DNA of 64,000 nt from UBA5078 sp033721235 (GCA_033721235.1 JAWWAY010000010.1:47494-111493), one strand, 5' to 3'; numbered from the stretch's first letter, positions 17,075 to 27,187 are shown. A program made the numbers and translations. The notes: generated by a model from the sequence alone, not told the origin.

Positions 17075-18265
17075 ATGACGACTAAACACCATCAACCGTG
17101 CCTGTCGCCTCTGAGCAAGCAGCGGCAACCACTCCGCATAGTACTTGCCGCGCTTTGCATTTCCCTTAGCCCAGTAATGTTAGGGCAAGACGAAGCTGCG
17201 CCAGAGGAAAGGCTCGCCCAAGTCAATTCAGCCATCGACTCCATTCAACAGTGGCTCGACTCCGCCAGCAATAACCGCAGCGAGCAAGAACAGTCTTTAA
17301 GGCGCGTTTCGCAGCAAATAGACAGCCTAAACAACACAATAGAGAATAATCAGCGCTCTATTGCGGAGCTATCTGCTCACCTAGAAGACTTGGCAAAGCG
17401 CCTCGCCAACCTGACCGAAGAAAAGACCAAGTTAGAACACCAGGTCAGCACCGCCTTGCGCGCTTCCTATATGAGCGGCCCACAAAACCAGATCAAGGTC
17501 CTCTTGAACCAAGAAGACCCAGCAAAAAGCGCGCGCATGCTGCAATATTTGGCCTACTTCAACAAACAGCGCAGCGAGCAGATTCAGCAGTTTCGCCGCA
17601 CCATTACCCAAATAGACACACTACGCCAAGAAACAGAAGACAGCTCCGCACAGCTGTTGAGCACGCAAGCGGAGCTAGCACAGCAGCAGCAAAACCTAGA
17701 GGCAGAGCAAGATGAACGCAACGCCTTATTGCAAGCCTTGAAACAGGAGATCGCCTCAAGAAGCGGCGAACTAGAACAATTACAACAGGACCGGCAAACC
17801 CTGGAAGAGTTAATTGATAAAATTAACGACGCCATTGCCAATATTCCTCCTCCCGAGCAACTCACCCCCTTCGCGGCCGCAAGAGGGACCATGCCTCTGC
17901 CTCTGCAGGGCCAAATTGGCAGTCGTTTCGGCGCCAGCTACAGCGATGGTAATCTTCACCGTCAAGGCGTGATATTACTGGCAAACGAGGGGGACCCTGT
18001 AAGAGCCATTCACCCAGGTCGCATTGTATTCTCGGACTGGCTTCGTGGTTCTGGGCTGCTGGTAGTAGTGGATCACGGCGAGGGCTATCTCAGCCTCTAT
18101 GCGCAAAATCAATCCCTCGTAAAACGCAAGGGCGATTGGGTTAATCGAGGAGAACCATTGGCCACCGCGGGTGGCAACGCAGGCACCGGTCAAGCCGGTA
18201 TCTATTTTGAAATTCGCCATAATGGCACAGCGCAGGACCCCTTGCTTTGGTGCGACAATCTATAA
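17075..18265 (+). CDS. envC: Murein hydrolase activator EnvC
   Basis: A 396-residue exported protein: signal peptide at residues about 20-38, a long Gln/Glu-rich coiled coil (about 45-265) and a C-terminal LytM/M23 domain (about 285-395). The LytM domain lacks normal zinc ligands: the position of the usual HxH is IYFEIRH rather than LHFEIR, and the LxGH loop is YLSLYAQN. This degenerate pattern is what EnvC uses, as it activates periplasmic amidases AmiA/AmiB at the septum instead of cutting peptidoglycan. The coiled coil would bind FtsEX. Gene order with gpmI and ctpA supports the call. Confidence 0.92.
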   Translation: MTTKHHQPCLSPLSKQRQPLRIVLAALCISLSPVMLGQDEAAPEERLAQVNSAIDSIQQWLDSASNNRSEQEQSLRRVSQQIDSLNNTIENNQRSIAELSAHLEDLAKRLANLTEEKTKLEHQVSTALRASYMSGPQNQIKVLLNQEDPAKSARMLQYLAYFNKQRSEQIQQFRRTITQIDTLRQETEDSSAQLLSTQAELAQQQQNLEAEQDERNALLQALKQEIASRSGELEQLQQDRQTLEELIDKINDAIANIPPPEQLTPFAAARGTMPLPLQGQIGSRFGASYSDGNLHRQGVILLANEGDPVRAIHPGRIVFSDWLRGSGLLVVVDHGEGYLSLYAQNQSLVKRKGDWVNRGEPLATAGGNAGTGQAGIYFEIRHNGTAQDPLLWCDNL

Positions 18266-18396
18266 TGCGAAGGGACAAGTAGTGTCACAATCGCGGGCGA
18301 GCAATTCCCGTGCTATGCTCCTGCGATTAGCTCAGTTTGTATAGCGGCAAAGAAGAGATTAGCGCGGCGCAAGGTCTTGTAGGATAGAGGTTTAAT

Positions 18397-19758
18397 ATGA
18401 AACAGATTAATCGATTTACATCACGGTTTCGAGACGGCAAACGACTAGCTGTGTCCTTGCTAGCACTTTCACTGTGTGCCCCCTTGGCCGCTCAAGAGCA
18501 AGCAGTTAATGGGGAACGCCTCCCGCTTCCGTTCGATGAGGTCCGCATCTTTGCAGAGGCGCTGGACAATATTCGCAACTCCTATGTGCGCGAAGTGGAC
18601 GACAAGACACTCCTCGAGTATGCGATCAAAGGCATGCTCTCCAGCCTCGACCCTCACTCAGCCTATTTAGCGGCTCGCGAATACGACTCTCTGCAGGAAA
18701 CCACACAAGGTGAGTTTGGCGGCCTTGGAATCGAAGTGGGCGAACAAGACGGCCTAATTAAAGTCATATCCCCGATTGATGACACCCCTGCGGACAGAGC
18801 AGGCATCGAGTCTGGCGATCTTATTATCGAGATTGACGGCAAGCCGTTGCGCGATATGCCCATAAGCGAAGCCGTGGAGTTAATGCGTGGTGCGATAGGC
18901 ACCACTATTGATCTAGGCATTCTTCGCGAGGGCGAACCAGAGATATTGCGCTTCACTCTTGAGCGCGAAGCCATCGCCATTGCTAGCGTTCGTCATCGGG
19001 AATTGGAGCCTGGCTACGCCTACCTGCGAATTTCTCAATTCAAAATAAACACGGGCGAAGAAGTCAGAGAAGCCCTAAGCGAAATTCGCGAGGAGCAGGA
19101 AGATCTCAAGGGTCTAGTGCTCGACCTGCGCAATAACCCCGGCGGCATATTGCAAGCTTCCGTCGAGGTCGTAGATTCCTTTATAAGCGAAGGAAAAATC
19201 GTTTACACCCAGGGCCGAAAAAACGAAATTGAGCTTGAATACTTTGCTACGCCAGAGGATCTAAGTGACGGTGTACCAATGGTAGTACTGATCAATAGCG
19301 GCTCGGCATCCGCTGCCGAGATTGTTGCCGGTGCCCTACAAGATCATGGGCGAGCTGTCATTATGGGCACTCGCAGCTTTGGCAAAGGGTCCGTGCAAAC
19401 CGTTATGGCACTGGCACAAGATAGGGCTATCAAATTAACGACTAGCCTTTACTACACACCCAACGGACGCTCTATTCAAGCTCAAGGAATTGAGCCTGAC
19501 ATTGAGATAGAAGAGGGGCTGGTGACACGGAGCACAGAAAGGGCAGGCTATACCGAGGCCGATCTGGAAGGACATTTACGTAACGGTAACGATCTAGACG
19601 ACCTAGTGCGAGAGCGCGGCAATGTAAGCGCAGAACAAGTGGTTGTCACAGACTACCAACTAAACCAAGCACTCACCCTTCTGCGCGGGCTCAATATTCT
19701 ACAGCCCAAACAAGCTCAGACGACGACAAAGCTTGCCAAAACCCAAGAGATAAATTAG
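18397..19758 (+). CDS. ctpA: S41 carboxyl-terminal processing protease (CtpA)
   Basis: A 453-residue exported serine protease. A signal peptide ends near AAQ at residue 32. A PDZ domain (about 105-190) is followed by the S41 core; the catalytic dyad is inferred as Ser305 in SGSASAAE and Lys330 in SFGKG, 25 residues apart as in known family members. The LRNNPGG motif near 245 is also typical. Such proteases degrade or trim periplasmic proteins and control peptidoglycan hydrolases, consistent with the envC neighbour. A 131-base gap after envC probably holds a promoter. Length is normal. Confidence 0.94.
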   Translation: MKQINRFTSRFRDGKRLAVSLLALSLCAPLAAQEQAVNGERLPLPFDEVRIFAEALDNIRNSYVREVDDKTLLEYAIKGMLSSLDPHSAYLAAREYDSLQETTQGEFGGLGIEVGEQDGLIKVISPIDDTPADRAGIESGDLIIEIDGKPLRDMPISEAVELMRGAIGTTIDLGILREGEPEILRFTLEREAIAIASVRHRELEPGYAYLRISQFKINTGEEVREALSEIREEQEDLKGLVLDLRNNPGGILQASVEVVDSFISEGKIVYTQGRKNEIELEYFATPEDLSDGVPMVVLINSGSASAAEIVAGALQDHGRAVIMGTRSFGKGSVQTVMALAQDRAIKLTTSLYYTPNGRSIQAQGIEPDIEIEEGLVTRSTERAGYTEADLEGHLRNGNDLDDLVRERGNVSAEQVVVTDYQLNQALTLLRGLNILQPKQAQTTTKLAKTQEIN

Positions 19759-19776
19759 CAAAAAGAGAACGCCAAC

Positions 19777-20901
19777 TTGAAACCAGAAGAGACTGGCCCA
19801 CTTCCTTTTAAGTCCGACAGAAAACACCCGGACCCATTTATCGACGCCATTTTGCGCAATCCTCAACCGCTGATTATGGTGTCGATTGGCGTCGTGGGCA
19901 TGCTGATATTCGCCATAGCAATGTCAGTCACTGGCAACAGTGACGCAGAACCGCAGCAGCAGGAAACTCACGAAGCACAGGAAGCCATTGTCTTTAAAGT
20001 GGATAGAGAGCAAAGCAATGTGCAGTCCGTAAGCGACACTCCCCAGAACAGTGTCCCCGAGGACACTGCTGCCACAGCAGAAATTGCGCCAAGCACTGAC
20101 GGGGAGATAGAAGCTACCAGCGAGACTAGCGCACAAAGCCTTAACCCCGATATGCTAGACCCTAACAAGCATTATATAAGTATTATTATCGATGACATCG
20201 GCAATAACGGCGCCTTGGGCCGCCGCGCTGTCAACCTACCCGGAGAGGTCACCTATGCGGTCTTGCCGCACACCCCTTTCGGTGCACAACTGGCAGAGGC
20301 AGCCCATTTAGCACATAAGGAAATAATGCTACATGCCCCCATGAGCAATCAGGCACAGCTACCCCTTGGCCCTGGTGCGTTAACGGCGGAGCTGAGCAAA
20401 GAGGCATTTATAGAAGTTTTGAACAATGCCATCGATGCTATTCCGTATCTTCAAGGCATCAATAATCATATGGGGAGCGCTCTAACTGAACAGGAACTCC
20501 CTATGCAATGGGTTATGGAAGTCCTCAATGAGAGGAAGCTGTACTTCGTCGATAGCCGAACAACGGCAGCAAGCGTAGCGGCAAACGTGGCGAAGGCCCA
20601 TGAGATACCCAATATTACCCGCAATGTATTTCTGGACAATGAGACTACGCACGAGAGCATCGATAAAGAGTTTAAGCGAATGGTGAAACAAGCTCAGGAG
20701 TACGGCAGCTCTGTGGGCATTGGCCACCCCTACAAGGAGACTTTGGAGTATTTAGAGGTCGCCATTCCCGAACTAGAACAACAGGGAGTTGAACTTATTT
20801 TTGCATCGAAAATGATACAACTGCGCGCAGACAAAACCTCTGCAAAGGCGAATAAGTTAACACAAAGCAGCTCCGCTAAAGGCGCTATAGCCGCGCAATA
20901 G
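19777..20901 (+). CDS. yibQ: Divergent polysaccharide deacetylase family protein (YibQ)
   Basis: A 374-residue protein, starting with TTG at 19777, since the next in-frame Met is inside the transmembrane segment; AAAGAG stands a few bases upstream. There is a transmembrane helix at about residues 34-52, an acidic/Thr-rich linker (to about 130) and a divergent polysaccharide deacetylase domain (about 130-355) with IIIDDIGNN and NNHMGSALT, motifs characteristic of this family. The domain would be periplasmic. The biochemical activity of YibQ-type proteins is not established. It follows ctpA by 18 bases and converges with hisF with a gap of only eight bases. Confidence 0.9.
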   Translation: MKPEETGPLPFKSDRKHPDPFIDAILRNPQPLIMVSIGVVGMLIFAIAMSVTGNSDAEPQQQETHEAQEAIVFKVDREQSNVQSVSDTPQNSVPEDTAATAEIAPSTDGEIEATSETSAQSLNPDMLDPNKHYISIIIDDIGNNGALGRRAVNLPGEVTYAVLPHTPFGAQLAEAAHLAHKEIMLHAPMSNQAQLPLGPGALTAELSKEAFIEVLNNAIDAIPYLQGINNHMGSALTEQELPMQWVMEVLNERKLYFVDSRTTAASVAANVAKAHEIPNITRNVFLDNETTHESIDKEFKRMVKQAQEYGSSVGIGHPYKETLEYLEVAIPELEQQGVELIFASKMIQLRADKTSAKANKLTQSSSAKGAIAAQ

Positions 20902-20909
20902 ACTAGCGA

Positions 20910-21683
20910 CTATAGGCGCATCGTAATGCCGTCGTCGGCCATGAAACGCTTGGCCTCTTCTATAGAATACTCACCGAAGTGGAAGATGCTGGCCGCCAAA
21001 ACTGCGTCTGCCTGCCCCTCGTTAACACCGTCAACCAGATGTTGCAGATTTCCCACACCACCTGAAGCAATAATAGGGACAGGCACGCTTTCACTGACAG
21101 CCTTGTTCAACTCGTTATCAAAACCAATCTTAGTCCCGTCGCGGTCCATGCTAGTGAGGAGGATTTCCCCTGCGCCGTATTCGACCATACGCTTGGCCCA
21201 CTCAATGGCATCGATACCGGTTGGCTTACGACCACCGTGGGTGAATATTTCCCACTTAGGTGCTTCGCCCGGTTCACTGACTCGCTTGGCATCGATAGCC
21301 ACTACAATGCACTGCGACCCGAACTTAGCAGCGGCTTCGCGAACAAATTCCGGGTTAAAGACTGCCGCGGTATTGATACCCACTTTATCTGCGCCTGCAT
21401 TAAGCATGGTGCGAATATCTTCTAATGTTCGGATACCGCCGCCCACTGTTAAGGGAATAAACACCTGGCTAGCAATGGCCTCGACAGTATGAACGGTAGT
21501 TTCTCGACCTTCATGGCTGGCAGTAATATCGAGAAAAGTAATCTCATCAGCGCCAGCGTCGCAGTATCGCTTCGCAATCTCTACTGGATCACCTGCGTCG
21601 CGAATATCAACAAACTGAACGCCCTTAACGACGCGCCCGTTATCGCAATCTAGACAAGGAATAATGCGTTTTGCTAAGGCCAT
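20910..21683 (-). CDS. hisF: Imidazole glycerol phosphate synthase subunit HisF
   Basis: A 257-residue beta/alpha-barrel cyclase. The catalytic Asp residues are visible in IPCLDCDNGRVVKG (Asp11) and VVAIDAKRV (about 131). HisF uses ammonia from HisH and converts PRFAR to IGP and AICAR in histidine synthesis. It is the last gene in the minus-strand operon hisB-hisH-hisA-hisF, 15 bases downstream of hisA. The length is normal. Confidence 0.97.
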   Translation of the reverse strand: MALAKRIIPCLDCDNGRVVKGVQFVDIRDAGDPVEIAKRYCDAGADEITFLDITASHEGRETTVHTVEAIASQVFIPLTVGGGIRTLEDIRTMLNAGADKVGINTAAVFNPEFVREAAAKFGSQCIVVAIDAKRVSEPGEAPKWEIFTHGGRKPTGIDAIEWAKRMVEYGAGEILLTSMDRDGTKIGFDNELNKAVSESVPVPIIASGGVGNLQHLVDGVNEGQADAVLAASIFHFGEYSIEEAKRFMADDGITMRL

Positions 21684-21698
21684 AAGATCCTCTCAAGA

Positions 21699-22445
21699 CT
21701 ACTCGAAGGTGTCGCAGTAAGCTTGCGCTTCGGCTAGGTTAAGTGCACCTTCGTAGATAGCACGCCCTGTGATTGCCCCCATAATGCCGCCGCCCGTTTC
21801 AGTCTTGGCCACAGCCTGTAGCGCGTGTATGTCCTCGATACGGCTTACGCCGCCGGAGGCAACCACTGGAATACCACAAGACTGAGCCAGCGCCACCGTC
21901 GCCTGAACGTTTACGCCCTGCATCATTCCGTCTCGCGCAATATCCGTGTAAATAATAGCTTCAACGCCATCGTTTTCAAATTGACGCGCAAGATCAACCA
22001 CGTTAACTTCGGAAACTTTCGCCCAGCCATCGGTCGCCACCATGCCGTTCACCGCATCAAGACCTACAATAATGTGGCCAGGAAAGGCGTCACATGCCTC
22101 CTTAACAAAGGCGGGAGTTTTTACCGCTTGTGTACCAATGATGACATAACTTACGCCACTTTGTAGGTAACGCTCTATTGTCGCTAAATCACGAATACCC
22201 CCACCAATCTGCAAAGGCAGATCCGGGTAAGCTTTAGCGATCGCTTGTACGACTTCGCCATTTACCGGCTCGCCGGCAAACGCACCATTGAGATCCACTA
22301 AGTGTAAACGTCTTGCACCTTGATCCCTCCAGTGTCCCGCTGTTTTTACAGGGTCATCGGAGAATACCGTTGAGTCTTCCATGCGGCCTTGCTTAAGGCG
22401 CACACACTCACCGTCTTTTAGGTCAATAGCGGGAATTACGAGCAT
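21699..22445 (-). CDS. hisA: ProFAR isomerase HisA
   Basis: A 248-residue beta/alpha-barrel enzyme which isomerises ProFAR to PRFAR. The catalytic Asp of MLVIPAIDLKDGECVRL is at residue 8 and the second acidic residue is in IIVGLDAVNG near 130; VASGGVSRIEDI is the phosphate-binding loop. It lies between hisH and hisF with short gaps. Nothing unusual is seen. Confidence 0.97.
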   Translation of the reverse strand: MLVIPAIDLKDGECVRLKQGRMEDSTVFSDDPVKTAGHWRDQGARRLHLVDLNGAFAGEPVNGEVVQAIAKAYPDLPLQIGGGIRDLATIERYLQSGVSYVIIGTQAVKTPAFVKEACDAFPGHIIVGLDAVNGMVATDGWAKVSEVNVVDLARQFENDGVEAIIYTDIARDGMMQGVNVQATVALAQSCGIPVVASGGVSRIEDIHALQAVAKTETGGGIMGAITGRAIYEGALNLAEAQAYCDTFE

Positions 22446-22466
22446 AGAATTTTAAACCTTATTAAA

Positions 22467-23141
22467 TCAGTTAGAGCTGCCATCCCAACTTAAAAAGTTG
22501 CTTAGCAATTGCAGGCCACAGCGGTGGCTTTTTTCTGGGTGAAACTGAACAGCGAAGATATTGCCCTTACTAACGGCAGCAGTAAATTCAATGCCGTACT
22601 GGGTTTGACCTGCCGCTGTCTCGCCTTCTGCCAAGTCCACGTAGTAGCTGTGAACAAAATAGAATCGACTCATATCGTCAATTCCTTTCCACATAGGGTG
22701 CCCGCCAAGCTGACGCACTTCGTTCCAACCCATATGAGGCACTTTCAGTTTGTGGCCGCTCTCATCCACTAAGGGGCGTGCTTGCTGCGGCGTACTTAAA
22801 GCATCACCAAAGAAGCGAACCGTGCCATCGATCATACCCAGACATTCCACGCCGCCATTTTCCTCACTGGAATTCATTAGCGCCTGCATGCCGACACAAA
22901 CACCCAATATGGGCTTGGACTTGCTTGCTTCAGCAACAATCTCGTCAATACCCAGGCGACGAATTTCTGCCATGCAGTCGCGGATAGCTCCCACCCCAGG
23001 AAAGATTATGTGGTCCGCATGCAAAATGGCATTTGCATCCGAGGTAACAGACACTTCGACATTGCGGCCCGCATGCTCCACGGCCTTTGCAACCGAGTGC
23101 AAATTGCCCATTCCGTAATCAATAACGGCGACTTTATTCAT
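22467..23141 (-). CDS. hisH: Imidazole glycerol phosphate synthase glutaminase HisH
   Basis: A 224-residue class I glutamine amidotransferase. The nucleophile is the Cys in GVCVGMQAL near residue 82, and the His-Glu pair is in QFHPEKS near the C-terminus (about 200). It releases ammonia for HisF in the histidine pathway. It sits 29 bases after hisB and 21 before hisA. Confidence 0.97.
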   Translation of the reverse strand: MNKVAVIDYGMGNLHSVAKAVEHAGRNVEVSVTSDANAILHADHIIFPGVGAIRDCMAEIRRLGIDEIVAEASKSKPILGVCVGMQALMNSSEENGGVECLGMIDGTVRFFGDALSTPQQARPLVDESGHKLKVPHMGWNEVRQLGGHPMWKGIDDMSRFYFVHSYYVDLAEGETAAGQTQYGIEFTAAVSKGNIFAVQFHPEKSHRCGLQLLSNFLSWDGSSN

Positions 23142-23170
23142 ACTTAATTTCGTATCTTAGAATTTATGAC

Positions 23171-23761
23171 TTACAGGGAGCCTTTTGTAGAAGGCACCAC
23201 ATCGCTACAACGTGGGTCGATTTCCATCGCCATACGCAATGCACGGCCAAATGCCTTGAATACAGTTTCAATTTGGTGGTGCGAGTTAAGCCCACGCAGA
23301 TTATCGATGTGCAAAGTAACCAAGGCATGGTTAACAAAACCCTGGAAGAACTCATAGAATAAATCCACATCGAAACCGCCTACCGCGCCACGAGTGAATG
23401 GCACGTGAAACTCTAGGCCAGGCCGTCCTGAGAAGTCGATTACAACGCGAGAAAGCGCTTCATCAAGTGGCACATAGGCGTGGCCATAGCGACGGATACC
23501 TTTTCGATCCAAGGCTTTATTGAACGCCTGACCAAGGGTAATGCCTAAGTCCTCTACTGTATGGTGAGCATCGATGTGCAGGTCGCCCACTGCCTTGATA
23601 TCGAGATCGATAAGACCGTGCCTGGCGATTTGATCCAGCATGTGATCCAAAAATGGCAAGCCCGTCTCGCATTTCAGCTCGCCGGTACCGTCCAAATTAA
23701 CTGAGACACTAATCTGAGTCTCATTAGTGTTTCGCTCTACACTTGCCTGTCTTAAGGCCAT
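23171..23761 (-). CDS. hisB: Imidazoleglycerol-phosphate dehydratase HisB
   Basis: A 196-residue monofunctional IGPD. The Mn-binding HxxxEx motifs DAHHTVEDLGI (about 65-75) and NSHHQIETVFKA (about 160-172) are present. It lacks the N-terminal phosphatase half of the enterobacterial bifunctional HisB, so histidinol phosphatase must be encoded elsewhere. It is the first gene of the visible his operon, with GAGGA upstream of its ATG and a possible promoter about 60 bases upstream. Confidence 0.96.
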   Translation of the reverse strand: MALRQASVERNTNETQISVSVNLDGTGELKCETGLPFLDHMLDQIARHGLIDLDIKAVGDLHIDAHHTVEDLGITLGQAFNKALDRKGIRRYGHAYVPLDEALSRVVIDFSGRPGLEFHVPFTRGAVGGFDVDLFYEFFQGFVNHALVTLHIDNLRGLNSHHQIETVFKAFGRALRMAMEIDPRCSDVVPSTKGSL

Positions 23762-23820
23762 GGGGAATCCTCGAATTTCACGTACTTAGTGAACACACGT
23801 CTGGCATATCAAAGACGCGC

Positions 23821-23849
23821 ATTATACGGGCAGCGCCGACGCATTGAAA
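23821..23849 (-). promoter_or_regulatory. Candidate sigma70 promoter of the hisBHAF operon
   Basis: Minus-strand -10 hexamer TATAAT at 23826-23821 and a -35-like TTTCAA at 23849-23844, separated by 17 bases. It stands about 60 bases upstream of the hisB start. The -10 is perfect, the -35 weak. Confidence 0.45.
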
Positions 23850-24049
23850 GCAGCACAAGGCCTCGGTACACCTCCCCAATGTGATGAGCAAGCCAGAATT
23901 AGCGAAAGGCAATACGCAGTCTCTAAGCTTTAATGTACACTTATCGGTCACGCTCACTCTTCCAATCCAGAGACAAGCTGAGCGAGTATAATTTCCGAGA
24001 CGCCAACGCTGGCATAAGAGAATCAAGCAAAAGGTAATTGCCGCAAGCT

Positions 24050-26098
24050 ATGAATAAGATAATAAAGTTCTTACTCCTTACATTGGGCACCGTCATTGTA
24101 CTGGCGGGGCTAGCCGCAGCCTTAATTTTCGTCCTCGTTGACCCAAACCGCTTCAAACCCTCTATCGAAAGCGTATTCGCCCAACAAACTGGCCTTAAGC
24201 TTGAGCTTGCTGGCGACATTGACTGGACGTTTCGACCAGAATTCGGCCTGAGCATTGCCGATGCCCGCCTAAGTAAAGAGGGCGCGAGAATGGAGTTAGC
24301 CTCCCTGCGCGAGCTGATTATCAAAATTGAGCCGAGGGAGCTATTGGACGGGCACTTGGCGATGCAGCAATTTACCGCGAATGGCTTGCATATTAACTGG
24401 CTGGTAGGCGAGGACGGCATAAGCAATTGGCAATTGGAGCCTAGCGCTGACGAGAGCCCTTCAAGGGCTGTGGCAGCAGTCCCTACAGAGCAGGAAACTC
24501 AGATTAGTGTTGATGTACAGCAGATAAGCATCAGCGATGCGAGCCTCTCTATTCAAGATATTCCACGAGGCATTAGCGCACAGTTAAGCAAGCTATCGAT
24601 CACAAGCAGCAACACAAACCTGCAGAACAGGGCTTTTCCCTTTGAGATTCAATTTGCCATAGCGGATCAAAACAAGGGCACGAACGCACAAGTGCAAATT
24701 GCCAGCTCTGCTAGTATCGATATGGAAAGCGGCAACGCCCGTTTCGAGGAACTAAGCATCAAGCTCAACCCATTGCAGCTTAGCGGCAGATTGGAAGTGA
24801 GCAACTTCAAAGAAGCCCTGCGCTATAGCGGAGCCTTGCAAAGCAATACCTTCATGCTGAGTGACTTCCTAGACCGCTACATAAAAGCGCCCGAGCAATC
24901 AAATTTAGCTATCCCTGGCAGCATCGATACTAGCTCGGACCAGTTCGCCATAGAGCTAAGCTTTAGCGGTGACACAGAGCAAGTGAGCCTTCTTCACCTA
25001 AAAGCGTCACTTGATGACATGCAGCTAAACGCCAATGCGTACTACCGCATCGCTTTGGACGGCAATGCCAATGAGCTTCGCTACAATATAAGCGCCAACG
25101 CTTTAGATCTTAGCCGCTATATGAATAATGCAGCCCCCGCACAACAGACACCAGCGGACACCAGCGCGTCAACGGCCACAACCGCCGCTACTGACATAGA
25201 GTTACCCATCGACTTTATTCGGGGAAATAATGTGCGAGCAACGCACAAGATAGAGTCCCTAACCATAGGCGAGATGAGTGTTAGTGATATCGACATCGAT
25301 CTTAGCATTGCCAATTCGCGTCTCAATTTAGTGATTGCGCCAATGGGCTTTAACTCTGGTCAGATCAGCAGCAATATCAATCTCGATGCCACGCAATTTC
25401 CCCCAAGAATCACCAATATCTCCTCCATGCGTAATGTGGATCTAGTCCAGCTCGCTCGCTCTGCTCCTTTGTCATCTTTTGCCCAAGGCCAACTGAGCAT
25501 GGAGTCTATTTACACCATGTCTGGCCGCACCATGCGGCAACTACTTGATAGCATCAATGGCACAACCAGCTTCTCAATTCACAATAGCCGCATCGATGTC
25601 GGCATTGTGAAACAGGTTTTCTCGGCCATTTCTGTGCTTAGCCCTACAGGGACAGGCGACCTAGCTCAGCAGTGGCCAGAAGAAGTTAACTTCAGCAACT
25701 TGGCAGGGCATTTGATTTTGGAGCAAGGCATACAACAGGGCCAACAGCTGAAAGTCAACCTGGATAATTTCGAGATCACCGCCCTAGGCGGTATAGACCT
25801 AGATGCACAAGAGTTTGAATACGATGTGCTGTTAACACTTTTCGGTGAACCCGCAACCCAAACCATCCCGGTAGCGCCTCTATACCAAGGAGTTGGTTGG
25901 CCAGTGATCTGCCAAGCAAGCTTTGACGCTGAGCCCGGCCAATACTGCGGCCCAGACTTCGGTAAAGTGCGTGAGCTATTTGTGCAGATTTCCAGCAATG
26001 CAGTTCAACGTCGAGCACAAGAAGCTATCACAGAGCAAATACCCGAAGAGCTACAAGATAGCGCGCGCGGTTTACTTGATAGAATTTTCCGCCGTTAA
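24050..26098 (+). CDS. AsmA family protein
   Basis: A protein of about 682 residues beginning with a membrane anchor (MNKIIKFLLLTLG..., transmembrane to about residue 27) and the conserved DPNRFKP segment of AsmA proteins, with RPEFGLSIADA near 60. The rest is periplasmic, beta-rich and of the repeating type. The C-terminus contains AsmA-like YDVLLTLFGEP and ends with DRIFRR. The start ATG at 24050 is preferred to a TTG 12 bases upstream, as it fits the family; the spacing to AAGG is long for it. AsmA-like proteins are thought to bridge inner and outer membranes and carry phospholipids. It ends two bases before mutY. Confidence 0.88.
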   Translation: MNKIIKFLLLTLGTVIVLAGLAAALIFVLVDPNRFKPSIESVFAQQTGLKLELAGDIDWTFRPEFGLSIADARLSKEGARMELASLRELIIKIEPRELLDGHLAMQQFTANGLHINWLVGEDGISNWQLEPSADESPSRAVAAVPTEQETQISVDVQQISISDASLSIQDIPRGISAQLSKLSITSSNTNLQNRAFPFEIQFAIADQNKGTNAQVQIASSASIDMESGNARFEELSIKLNPLQLSGRLEVSNFKEALRYSGALQSNTFMLSDFLDRYIKAPEQSNLAIPGSIDTSSDQFAIELSFSGDTEQVSLLHLKASLDDMQLNANAYYRIALDGNANELRYNISANALDLSRYMNNAAPAQQTPADTSASTATTAATDIELPIDFIRGNNVRATHKIESLTIGEMSVSDIDIDLSIANSRLNLVIAPMGFNSGQISSNINLDATQFPPRITNISSMRNVDLVQLARSAPLSSFAQGQLSMESIYTMSGRTMRQLLDSINGTTSFSIHNSRIDVGIVKQVFSAISVLSPTGTGDLAQQWPEEVNFSNLAGHLILEQGIQQGQQLKVNLDNFEITALGGIDLDAQEFEYDVLLTLFGEPATQTIPVAPLYQGVGWPVICQASFDAEPGQYCGPDFGKVRELFVQISSNAVQRRAQEAITEQIPEELQDSARGLLDRIFRR

Positions 26099-26100
26099 GT

Positions 26101-27153
26101 ATGGGCAGCAAGTCTTTCTCTCAACGAGTATTAGATTGGCATGCCCACAGCGGTCGCCATGATTTGCCTTGGCAACAAGACCCCAACCCCTACCGTGTTT
26201 GGGTATCAGAGATCATGCTACAACAAACCCAAGTCGCTACAGTAATCCCCTATTTCCAACGCTGCATGGCCTTGTACCCCGACGTACAGAGCCTAGGGGC
26301 CGCCCCCATCGACGAGGTGCTCCACCTGTGGACCGGCCTTGGTTACTACGCCAGAGCCAGGAATATGCACAAGGCCGCAGGCATAGTGAGCAAAAGCCTC
26401 GATGGCAAATTCCCCAAAACCGTTGAAGGCCTATGCGAACTTCCTGGCATTGGCAGGTCCACAGCAGGCGCCATACTATCTCTAGGCAGCAAAGTTCGCG
26501 CAGCTATTTTAGACGGCAATGTAAAACGCGTGCTGTGCCGGTATCACACCATCGAAGGCTGGCCCGATAAACCCTCTGTGCAAAAAATACTCTGGCCCAT
26601 AGCCGAAGAGGCCACACCAAAACGCCATTTCCGCCACTACACCCAAGCCATGATGGACTTAGGTGCCACCGTCTGCACCAGAAGCAAACCCAATTGCACC
26701 CAGTGCCCCCTAAGCACTGACTGCAAGGCTTTTCAACAAGGCTTAACAGCGGAGTTTCCTCACCGTAAACCCAAGACAAAGATCCCCACAAAACACACTC
26801 ACATGCTGATCTGCCAAGACAACGAGAAGCGCGTATTGCTAGAGAAGCGGCCCGACAGCGGCATTTGGGGCGGACTGTGGAGCTTGCCAGAATTTGGCGA
26901 CAGCCAAGCCTCAGAACAATTCTTAAACACCATCGGTAACACTAACGACGGCCTTAAGGCGTGGCCAACAATCAGACACACCTTCAGCCACTATCATTTA
27001 CAGATCCAACCGCTACAGGCTCAACTATACAAGCCAGCGGCTAAGCTAATGGAGCCCAATCGATGGCTCTGGTACTCTCTTACGGACAGCAGTGCGGTAG
27101 GTTTAGCCGCTCCAATCAAAGCCATACTAGACAAACTCCGCCTCGAACTTTAG
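26101..27153 (+). CDS. mutY: Adenine DNA glycosylase MutY
   Basis: A 350-residue base-excision repair enzyme that removes adenine opposite 8-oxoguanine. Catalytic Glu37 stands in WVSEIMLQQTQV, the helix-hairpin-helix LPGIGRSTAGAIL near 114-126 and catalytic Asp138 in ILDGNVKRVL. The [4Fe-4S] ligands are spaced Cys-x6-Cys-x2-Cys-x5-Cys near 192-208. The C-terminal NUDIX-like domain (about 225-345) recognises the oxidised G. Gene order mutY-yggX is common in gammaproteobacteria. Confidence 0.96.
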   Translation: MGSKSFSQRVLDWHAHSGRHDLPWQQDPNPYRVWVSEIMLQQTQVATVIPYFQRCMALYPDVQSLGAAPIDEVLHLWTGLGYYARARNMHKAAGIVSKSLDGKFPKTVEGLCELPGIGRSTAGAILSLGSKVRAAILDGNVKRVLCRYHTIEGWPDKPSVQKILWPIAEEATPKRHFRHYTQAMMDLGATVCTRSKPNCTQCPLSTDCKAFQQGLTAEFPHRKPKTKIPTKHTHMLICQDNEKRVLLEKRPDSGIWGGLWSLPEFGDSQASEQFLNTIGNTNDGLKAWPTIRHTFSHYHLQIQPLQAQLYKPAAKLMEPNRWLWYSLTDSSAVGLAAPIKAILDKLRLEL

Positions 27154-27187
27154 CCATAAAATAGCCTCAAAAACCCAAGGAAACACT

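Noticed and set aside
17075..18265. EnvC as an active endopeptidase or as a damaged gene
   Set aside because: The missing zinc ligands are normal for EnvC, an amidase activator.
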